64,000 nucleotides of DNA from Silurus meridionalis. Its lineage: Eukaryota; Chordata; Actinopteri; Siluriformes; Siluridae. Position numbers and translations under genes: made by a program. A model generated the notes under the pieces. It saw only the letters and a list, made by a program, of their open reading frames with translations. It ran no database searches and had not been told where the DNA came from. Below are positions 24,026-34,990 of this stretch, piece by piece. The stretch lies in the NCBI RefSeq assembly GCF_014805685.1, contig NC_060887.1:11404463-11468462 (forward strand), read 5' to 3'. Numbering within the stretch: position 1 is the stretch's first letter; each line of letters opens with the position of its first letter.

Positions 24026-26059
24026 TTTATCCAAATATTTGACTAGCAAGTAGAGATGCTTCCTTGTCCTTACAGTTTAGCTAGTAGTTCACCTCAATGT
24101 ATACTGATTTTACGTTTGAATGATCAAAGTTCTGTTTTCTAAGAGGTTCTAGAGTGACAAATCCTAACTGTTAACCCTAAACCAGAACATTAAAAGGAAG
24201 TGGGACATCTGTATTGGGCTGTGAGTCCAGCAGTATGGTGCTTTATCTGCTCTGGCACACCTGACCTGGAAATAAACTGACACGATTAATCTTGTGTGTT
24301 AAGGGACAGTAAGCAAATTATGCTAATCTCTGGCCTACAGAACCAAAGTACTACAGTAGAAGTTACACAAAACTATTGTGTGTTAAGTTTAGCTGAGTTG
24401 AGCTAAAGGGAAATATTTTTTTTGACACAGAAATCTTCCATTTGTTTGGTTTGATTTCAATAATTAATGTCTATATATCCTCACTCTATAGTATTTTATA
24501 TAGTATAATTTAAACTCCTGATTTGGCATTCTGTAAGTACTCACAAATAAACTAGTCATATTCCAGTCATGTACTGCTCTGAATGTGTCTTGCCTTTAGA
24601 GAGCTTTTGGTTTTCTCTGAAACCACAACCATGTTGCGCCAGATAGTAGTAATAAACAATAGGGTTTGTAATGCAATCACAAAGCACAATTGGCTCAAAC
24701 TACAAATGTTCAGGCAACTTTTCTGGTCTTCAATTGTCTAAACTAACAAAAATAGATGAAAAGGTGTAATAATTCCATGAAAGAAATGTTTGAGTAGTTA
24801 GTTTTTGTAGTGGTATATGTAATATCTCTCTTCTTCATTGTATTTTGTCAGTGTTTTTTTCTCTTTCACTGTCTTCCGTTCTCTGCCTACTGTCTCAGAG
24901 GGTTGTGGTAACACGCTTTTGCAGCTGCAGGAAGTTGTCTTGTTTTGCGCATCAAGATGGAGACGGTAACTATCTACTCAATGATTATTATACATTATTG
25001 CACAATGATTTAGCATTTGTATCGTTTGCTAATCGAATGGTATTAGTTCAAATAAATTGTATGTCCATCGTACTTTCGAGAAAATATCTGAAGAGGTGAA
25101 TTCTGTGATTCAGATTTTTTGAGAATATTTAATGGCTGTGCTGGTGCTTTATTTAAAATATGATGCAGATTGGAAATGAAATGTCCTCATGTCGTGTTTT
25201 GGAGTTTGGTAGTTACTAATGACAAAAAAACTATTGTGTTTGATGATGTTAGGTAGCTACTTTAGTTTGCAAACTTTTTACCTAAAGTCTTTGTGAGTTA
25301 GCAAACAGTGTGTGGATTAGCATGGCCTTCAGGTGGATATGACTGCATATTCTGGACTGTTGGCTTGATATGTGGTGGTTGTCTGCGTGCACATTGTCAG
25401 CGATCATAATCCTCCAGTTTACTCAAGGTGACACGCCAGTTAACTCATACAAAAAAGTTACATCAATAACATCTAAGACTTGTGAGATTTTGTGAAAACC
25501 AAGAAAACAAAAACTACCAACTGAAAACTAGCAATGAATGTGTTTTATTCAGTAGTTTGATAGACATTGAGTTTGAGAAAGAAGTTACATAAATTAAAAA
25601 CTTGTATAGTAATGAATAAGAAAATAATACAAGTATGATTAGCCAATTACGTTTTTATTATCTTGATATTATTGCTAATTTTTTAAAGACTTTGCTGTTT
25701 TTTTGTGGTTTTTTTTTTACTTTACTTATTTTTATCACAGCAGAGTGTCAAATATGTGCCAGTAAAAAAATGTTGTCTCTTATTTTGGCTTATATACAGT
25801 ATAATGTTAAGGCAGTATATAACACACAAAGTGCTTTGAATGTAAAATAAGCAACTGTAGTAAACCAATGCAAAATCTTCAGCTGGTATTTCTAGCCTTA
25901 TGGTATGAGCAGCCACTATGGCAATAGAAATGATAAAGAAATATGGAAGTGAAGGTGTCGGAGACCATTTGGTGTACATATTATGGTTTTCATGAATAAA
26001 AGGCAGGGGTGTACTTTTGGAATTAGGATGCACATTTGCATACTAATTCACACAATAAA

Positions 26060-26320
26060 TATTTAATTGAATTGAATTAATTAAAATTTAGTTCAAATTC
26101 ATTTAATTCAATTCAAGTTGCACTTTTAACAATGATCACTGTTTCAAAGCAGCTTTATAGAATTAAATAGATTGTGAATATAAATATTAGCATCATTAAT
26201 TAGTCCTTATATGTTCATCCTAATGAGTAAGACAGTCAGCAGTGGAAAGAAAAAACTCTGAGATGGTATGAGGAAGAAAAATTGAGAAGGACCAGACTTA
26301 AATGTGAATTATTGCTCATC
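26060..26320 (-). mobile_element. L2-like LINE 3' tail fragment
   Basis: Diverged but colinear with 50326-50520: '(ttcaa)n' tail, 'caaagcagctttatag', 'cagtggaaagaaaaaactc' and 'tgaggaagaaaaattgagaaggaccagact'. Only the 3' UTR portion is present, as expected of a severely 5'-truncated LINE insertion. Confidence 0.65.
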
Positions 26321-27523
26321 TAGGTTACACTGAATGTTCATTCATTACAGTTCCATAATTGTTAAGGTTATCAACAATTCACTGAAAAAACTGTGGGCAA
26401 TTGCAGCCCTAAGTCAATGTAACAAACTGTGGATGTGAGGTTGCGACTTTCTCACAAGATTTTAGGTACTTTCTTGCCCACGCCCACCTCGGGTTTAAGT
26501 CCCGATACAAATAAGAACATTGTGAGCACATGCCACAACATTTAACACTTAGGACTTACTTCCACACACTGAAATGTCAATACAAGTTATGTAATTTTCG
26601 GAATGCCAAAAGTCTGCTACAATGTTGGGGCATGTCTTTACGTTTATTTCCTTTATTTTGCCTGTGTAGTTTTAATCCTTAGGGAAAAAAGCAACAATAA
26701 ATACACATTTCGTTTAATCACCTTATCCTTTTAATCAAATCTGTCTCTCCTGACAGGTGTGGGCTTTTTCAGGATTGTATCCACAGGGCACAATGGCTCA
26801 TTGACCATTTTGATGAGAATCTTTATTAGGAAGAATGTTTTTATTAGCACTATTACAGCAACAAAGAATCTTTTAGAATCTGCTCCAAGGTGCATCCAAT
26901 CTGGTTTAGTGGCTGTGGTGACCAGCTTTGTTTAGATTTGTGTTTAATGCATCACCCAGCTACATTTTACAGTTTGATCTCAGTATAGTTGTCTTCAAGC
27001 TTGGAATTTTTGTTCATCAAGTATCACCGGATGTGACTTCAGTAATGAGTCATCAAGAAAACAAGTATAAACAACAATGCTGCTATTATATGTGCATTAA
27101 ATAAAATAGATGAATGCACTCTCCCAAGGCAAAATGGTAAGGCACTGCTTTTCTTAGAGTTCCATCATCCTGGGCAAATGGGCTCTCACAGAAATATGTG
27201 TGCAGACTAGTTCCCTTTCTCTTCAGTATGAAAATGAAGGAAAGGGGCAAGGAAAAAAGGTTAAAAAAAAGGGTGGGGGGAGAGAGCGAGAGGGATACAG
27301 CCAGACAGACCAAAACATTTAGACAGTAAATGGGAAATGAAGGGAAAGCTACACGCTGTCATATCTGGTATTTTGTTGTTGTTTTTTATTTACAGGGATA
27401 TGAGTTTCTATAGTGCTTCTTTTGCACCGTATTGTACTTTTGCACACGAACATTTGTTTCTATTTATTGATTTCTGTTGTGTCTTGTTTGTATATACGCT
27501 TTGGCATTACAAATATTACTATT

Positions 27524-27573
<50 letters not shown>

Positions 27574-27587
27574 AACAGAGAAGGAAG

Positions 27588-27637
<50 letters not shown>

Positions 27638-27950
27638 AGAGAGACATAAAGAAAAAATCAGAGAGAGAGAGAGAGAGACAGAGAGACAGAGAGACAGACA
27701 AACAGAGAAGGAAGCGGAGGGAGAGAGCGAGAGACATAGAGAGAAAAAGCAAAGACAGAGAGACAGACAAACAGACAAACAGAGAAGGAAGCAGAGAGAG
27801 AGAGAGAGAGAGAGCTAACGAAGGAAAAAGAAATAGAGACAGACAGGCAGGTGGAGACAGAAGGAGAGAAAGGTATAGAGACAGAGAACGAGGAAGAGAA
27901 AAAGAGAGACAGAGAGAGAAACTAAGGCAAAGGAAAGAAAGGTGTAACAA
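27524..27950. repeat. (GA)n-rich complex satellite
   Basis: Long runs of alternating GA are interspersed with imperfect copies of 'acaaacagagaaggaagcggag' and 'agacagagag' units. It reads as Arg-Glu or Leu-Ser polymers in all frames, which explains the long spurious open frames on both strands. Confidence 0.92.
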
Positions 27951-29990
27951 TGAGAGGGGGTGGGTGAGGGTGAAAAGGAAAAACCTGTCAGGTGAGTTTA
28001 CACTGCAGGTGAATAATAGTAAAATAGAAAAAGTATGAGTGTGAGACAGGGAAACGGAAGTCTACTGAACAGTTGCTGTGATTTTCTTCACAGGTAGGTC
28101 TGTTTTTTATTAAATCCAAGGTCTAGCCAAAGTGGTTAGATTATAGTGGTTGATTGGTCTGTCGTCGATGTGTCCAGTGCACAGTAAAAGCATATGTGTG
28201 TGTTTGTTTGTGTGTGTACAGTAGGTGTGTGTGTCTGTGGGGTTTGATGCATATGAGCAGGTGAATCTGTAATCCAACACGCACCTGTTCTCTCACCACA
28301 CTGACTGTGTAAAGTCATCACTCGCTCTCTTCCTCCTGATCCTATTTGCTATATCTATTGCTTACCTAATAAGCAGTATTTGCTTTTTTTCCCCCCACAT
28401 CACTCATCTCACATTATTTTGAAGTCAGTCATGCCTATGTCATCCTTCTGTGCTGGGGTGTTGTCTCGTTTGAATGGTTGCACCACAACACACCTCTGTC
28501 TGCACCTGCTGTGTTTCTGCTTAAACAATGCAAAACTCTGGCCCTGTATTTTCTCAGCTGTATTATAGGTATTTACTTTACCACAACAATTCAGCCTTAA
28601 GGATCAAATTAGAAGCAGTGGACTTTTGGTGTATGTATGTATTATGTGTTTATCGGTTGAGTTCTTTATCGTGTGCGGTTTGTCGGCATTGCTCATACAT
28701 GGATTCGCTTCTGCCAGAATGTATGTAAATCAGTTCCTGTGTTTCTGCATGGCTGTCTGTTTTTGTTTTTTTTGGCTTATTCAGAGTTTTTATCTGCTTC
28801 GAATGATTGCAGGTGCTTGACTTGCTCGTGAAACACGTGAAACGTGTTTGTTTGATACAGTACATTTCTTGACTAAATCTTATCCCCTGAAGTAGATTTT
28901 AGTAGGCAGACAAACAGATCCATTATTCAGAATATTTCACCATCGATTGCATGTGTACTGTGGTGCATTTTCTCTACGAACGTACCTGTCCGGATTGCAG
29001 TCTGGTGTGTTTGACCTGTTAATGGCCTGCTGATCTGGTCGGGTTTAATGAAACATGAAAAGAGTGACGGAGAGCCGAAAGCATGTTGCTAGTGTAAACA
29101 TAAACTGATACAGTCATGCGAATAGCCTCGGGTGCTGTGCAGATTTAAAAAGTATTTGGTTTAACTCTGTGAGGTGAAGTTTTTCTGCCATTGTTATGAC
29201 ATATTCAGGATGTTCAATTTGTCCCCTGTGGTTAAAAATGTTTTGGGTTTCTCTGCATCAGTAACCTTCACTTTCACTAAGATATCTAGATTATTCCAAT
29301 TTGCTTTAGCTTTATTTTTATATAATTATTGTACAGTGATGTAATATAATTCTATGTATCTTTTTTTTTTTTTTTTTTTGCAAGATTTTGGATGCTAGGA
29401 CTCTCTGAAAAAGCCAGTTGCAGAAAGACGATCAGCAAATGAAATCTACAAAACACAAGAAAACAATAAAAAGAAGTGAAGGGAAAACGTCCTCAGGCTG
29501 AAGATTAATATTAATAAACTTAATATTCCTGGGAAAGAAACAAAAAGTAGAAAAAACAATTGTGCCTTTACAAATGAATAACATATAACCCAAAGACACA
29601 AAAGGAGCTGATTTTGTGTGTGTGTAGGGCTCTGCTATTATTGTTTATGGTGGAACTTTGCTGAACATTTGATTTTGTTTTTACCTTTATATCAACAGAA
29701 CATTACGGCACTGCATCAAAGCCACACCTGCTCGCTGTCAAACAAATCGATTTTTTTTTTGGTTTATGGATTACTTTGAAAGAATGCCATGCCAACCCTT
29801 GGACACCCCTGAGCACACTGTATGGGTTGAATTACATAGCTGACAATCTCCCCATGCTCGATATGGACATTTAAAACTGTATGTGTGACAAAAACTATGA
29901 AATTTGAGCATGATGTCATGCACTAAAAAGAACTCTAAACTATTCCTGACAATCACATTGTAATGCAAGCACTATTTCTCATTGTCAAAA

Positions 29991-32900
29991 ATGGATATCT
30001 CTGTTGGATCTACTTGTGTGCCGGAAAACTCACTTACGAGAGTTGTAAATATCGAATCGCCAAACTGTTCAGAGAAACAAAATCAAAGTAAGCCGCCTGC
30101 AGCACCAACACAGTCTGCTGTTAAGTTCCAAGTCCGCTCTGCTAAAGAAAGAGAGCAGTTGCTCGCCAAACCCAGTTTAAAGCCTCAGACATTGGAAAAA
30201 GCAAGCAGAAGCAGCAAAGGGTGTAGAGAAGAGATGCCCACAGTCCACACCATTTCATCTCAATCTCCATCTCTAGATACTAATATGTTGGACAATAGGA
30301 TACCTAAACTTCTGAATCAGGTTGACTTGACAAATAGAGCTGGATTGTCCACTGGCTCTGAGATGAGCAATACAACTCAGAAGAAGCCAGACAATGTCCA
30401 AAATCTTACCCCCAAAGTGAGGGGAAGAACAGATTGGAGACAAGCATATCAGTCAAACAGAAGTAAAAGCTTAGACTGGAGAGGATCAAGAAGTGGAGCA
30501 CAACAAGAAATTCAGACAAACGCTATCAAAAATACTACAGAGCTCGAAGGAAGATTTGTTCAACGTTCCGAGAGTTTACAAGCAAATGATGGATCCAACA
30601 GTCCAAGCTCAAGTATACTGGCTCAGCCATTAAAGAAAGTATCGTTAACAATTCAACCACTCAGTGGAACTCGTCATAGAAAGCTGGCTGTCAGTGGACT
30701 TGCCTCCTCAGCCGAATCTGTAATTCCTCCTGTCAGAACGGTGGCTCTTGCTCAGTCTTTTCCATCCAGACTAAAAACAAATCAAAATCAGGATAAGACA
30801 GAGGAAGGAAAACTTCCCTGGATTTCTTTGCAGAGTGGTACAGATCCTGCAGACCACCATCTCAGATCTCAAACCACCCCATCAAAGGTCATTGAGAGCA
30901 CTGGGAACAACAGTGTAATGGGTGGAAATAATCATACTCCATTAGAGGATAAAAGTAAAGCAAGTTCAGTTCTCTCACCTGGACTCACCACTCCTGCACC
31001 TTTTGTCAAGGTTGAGTATACTGGTTTGAATAGATCATCATTAGATAGACTAACACCCTTTGTGAATACAACTTCATATAAACCAGAAAACTGTGGTACC
31101 TTCCCAAAATCAATCTTCAAAAAGAAACAAATCAATTCAAATACCTTGCCAGACACTTCATTTGTTTCACCCATTGGAAAAGAGAACCTGGTAACAATGT
31201 CAACAAGGTCTGTAGAGAAACCCCTTAGCCAAGATTCAAGACCTTTGGTTAACAACAGTAGTATATATGAGGAGAGAAACCTAACTAGCCACATGATAGG
31301 ACTAGGAACTCAATCTTTAGGCAGAACAAAATGCAGACATTTGACCTCTCCAACTTCTTACTCCGCATTTGGTCTAAATAATAACAGTAGCACCCAGAAA
31401 GAAATAGAAAAGCCAGTGGAAAATACGACTGGCATGAATACAATTCCAGGAAAACAAGCACTGGTAGGAGTAAAACCTCAATCGTCCCAAAGTGTGACAG
31501 CAGACAGTGAAAAACACCATAATCAAGAACAAAACGTTCGTCTGGAGTTGGGATCCTCAGGAGATTCAAGCAAGAAGAGCGAGACCTTGTTAGAGAATGT
31601 CCAAGAAACGTCCCTGTTTTCAGTGCGAAACAAAATTCACAAATTTGAGGCACTTGCTCTGCAAAACCAGAATTCATCCCGGATCCAGAATCCTAGAAGA
31701 GCTTTCTCAGTTACAGAAAAGCCAAAAGTGGCCACTTGTGTGAAGAAACATTCTGATAGGTCATTAAGCCTAAGTGGCAGTGACTGGAGTAAAGAATTTG
31801 TGACAGACAATCTTTTCAGTGAGAGTGGACTCTGCGATGAAGCTTCGAGTAGGCATGATTCAAGTGGACCTGTCCAGATCAAAACACAACCTGCAGGTGG
31901 ATCAAGAGCGAAAACTCAAAATAGTGGAACTAAAACTCAGGAGCCCAAAGTTGCTTTGACTCTGAACCTGGATACATTTTCATTGGACCATAACAATACT
32001 AAATGCCCAGTAATAACTAAACATGTGGATGAGCCAGATTCCTCCAAGGGCAGTAATGTAAGATCTTTTCAAAAGCTTAAAAACATTCAATTGCCTGAAG
32101 AAAAAGTTAGGGATTATGTCAGTTCTTCATTTTCCCACAACCCCCAAAAGTCAAGTGGAATCACCAATGCGTCCCACATGGATAATAAGGAAATCTTTCC
32201 TATTCGAGAGAACACATTTCCAAAGTCTACAAAAGATGAATCATTTCTAACACCAGGTAGCACACCTGTGTTACCAAATTCAGATTCATCCACCATAGTA
32301 AAATCAACACTGTTAACCGGAAACAGTGATCATTCCAAATCACCATCCAATTTTCATAGCGACTTGGCAGTCGGCCCTCCTATCCAGGTCGCTTCGTCAG
32401 ATTCAGGTGAACTCAGTCATCCCTACCATTCCATGCAAAATGAAAAAGCAGCTGCAAAAGTCATTAGGTGGATAATGGATAAAGGGGTTGATGAGAATGG
32501 TGAAGACTACGACGACGATGAAGACGATGAGGGAACAGAGAGAGGATATGACTCTGACTCAGGGGAATCGTCAGTCACCATTACAAGCCACATGAGCAAT
32601 AGGAGTTTTTCGATGAGGTAAGTTGTAACCATTGAAGGACTGGTTTTGCTAAAATCAGGCTACAAATAAAATTTACAGTACTAAATTAAAGTTAGTCATT
32701 TAATCTCCAAGGTGGTATCAAAAGGTTTCGTGATTAGCTGTGTTTACAAGAAAGTACTTTGTTTATCTACGTTTACACACAATCACCCTCAAAACCATCC
32801 GCTTGCAAAGCAATACAGCGCTCCCAGTGTTCCTGCCACTTGTCCTGAAGGTCTTGTTTTGTGTCAAGCACCTTCCGCTACCTTCTGCGCTGGATCCTCT

Positions 32901-34918
32901 TTTGAACTTCATCTTTGGGAAGAGGTTGAAGTCTGCAAGAGCCAAATCTGGCGAGTAGGGTGGGTGAAGATAATGTGGATTGTTCTCTGATCATCATGCA
33001 GAAGTTGCCGAATGGTTTTGACATTTTCATGGGTTGATCTCATTGAAGGTCTCCCTGATCTCTCTTCATCTTTCAGTGTTTTTTTCTGCTCTTGAAGAAA
33101 GCCACTCTCTTCAAGATACTTAAACACTATCAAATGTATGTCATGTCAAACAACTCTGGCGGATTTGCACAGTTTCATGCAGAATTTCATGTTTGTTCTT
33201 TGTTCTAACTTGCTATCTAAGATGAAATTGCATACGTGGTAACGGACCTGGTCAGAATCTCACCAGTTATAAACATTAGTCTCGAAACCTTTTGATACCA
33301 TCTAATAAGTGGAAATGATTTTGCTGAATGATTACTATAGCTGTGGTTTATGTAAGATCTCTGCCATTAATAAAATAGCAAGTATCATGACAGCTGGTGC
33401 CTCTATGCAGGAATGTGGTCAATAGTGTAAACAAAACATATATTTATAACTTATAACTTGCACTCTGTCCAATGTTTCACTGAAGATTAGTTATTTTCTC
33501 TTTGTGTTTGTGTGTCTTTGACAGCCTTGAAGAGATATGCAGTCTGGGTGGGCTGGACCTTCCCCTCTCGGATGGGTCAATGGATGACGAAAACTGGATG
33601 TCCAAGCGTACAGTGTCCCTAAGCTCTGACGTTTCTGCCCTGTCCGCTGTGACGCTGCTGAGCATGGATGAGCTGGACTGCTTATTGAATGATGTCAGGA
33701 GTTTGGAAGATGATGCCTTAGAGGTATTAGGAATCCTTTAAGGATCAAAAAGTCATATGTGGCAGACAGGGGCGGGGATTTGTGGGTGTCTTCAAAGGGT
33801 GTATGTACTGTAGGAAAAACATAAAATAATTTGTTTTGACCCAACAAAAGCTTCCAGAACAGCTAGAATGTCTGTTACAATGAACACCAAGTATATAATT
33901 GCCATATGATATATTTTATTTATAATGAATTTATAATTCATGTTGAATAGTGCAAACAATAAAAGTTTGGGAACACCTAGGCTTTTATGGTTTTTAAGAG
34001 ACTGTGTTCCTTTTGTTTATATGCAGCAAACTAGGTAAAAGGCAAAAAACACACCAAAAGTAGACATTGAATGACTAGAAGAAAGTTCTGTGGACAGATG
34101 AGCAAAAATCTTTGTTTCTGATCAATTTGGCAGAGGAACTTATGAAAAATTAACAACAAGAGACAATATAGTAGACTGCTTCACACCCACAGGCAAACAT
34201 GGAGGGTTATTTCCAGCAGGGAAGATTGGAGACTCATTCTGGGTGAAAGGAATACTGAACCAACATGGCTACACACATTCATATATATATTCTTTATGTG
34301 TTGCAGAACTATGATGATGTTCATGTGGTTGTCCTACATAAGGAGGCAGGAACTGGACTTGGCTTCACTGTGGCTGGAGGAGTGGATCAGAATAAACCTG
34401 TGACTGTGAGTGTTTATTGTGTGGGACTTCAAACATAAGTCAGAAAATAAGCGGATGACATTTGTATTTCAATAAAAACTCTGACATTCTGAATTGAGTT
34501 ATACAGTTTAGCTATTGTGATAAAACTTTTCAGAGTTCTTATAGCTAAACCTTTTTTCACCATTCTCAGGTTCACAGGGTGCTACGTGGTGGCACAGCAT
34601 CCCAGGAAGGCTCCATCCATGTGGGAGACCAGGTGTTGTCTATCAATGGCAATGCTCTACATAACTCCACCCACAAGGAGGCACTCCACACTATGAGAAA
34701 AGCAAGAGGGCGGCCCATGGCAGTGGTGGTCATCAGGCGAGGTGATGTCACTGAAACATGCTACACTGTGAAAGACAGTCCACAGAAAGCAGCTGGGAAC
34801 CGAGGTGTGTTTCAATCCATAGAGTTACTAATTCTATAATAATAGGAAAAAAATCCTGCTCTTTGTCACAAGGAGGCTTGTGATACATTATATGTGATCA
34901 ATGTGGAGTGATTATTGC

Positions 34919-34990
<72 letters not shown>

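Larger units (their letters stand above)
23480..29990. other. Gene-poor interval upstream of the PDZ gene
   Basis: No coding exon could be supported. Contents recognised are a Tc1/mariner fragment (23765-24025), an L2-like 3' tail (26060-26320), a GA-rich satellite (27524-27950) and assorted T- or A-rich runs. An untranslated first exon of the downstream PDZ gene could lie here. Confidence 0.5.

Noticed and set aside
27337..28038. 233-codon open frame rich in Arg-Glu, and antisense Leu-Ser frames
   Set aside because: These are translations of the GA-rich satellite. No splice signals, start context or non-repetitive coding sequence.
30932..32296. Minus-strand frames opposite the PDZ gene's large exon
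   Set aside because: Shadow frames of a real coding exon; no independent signal.
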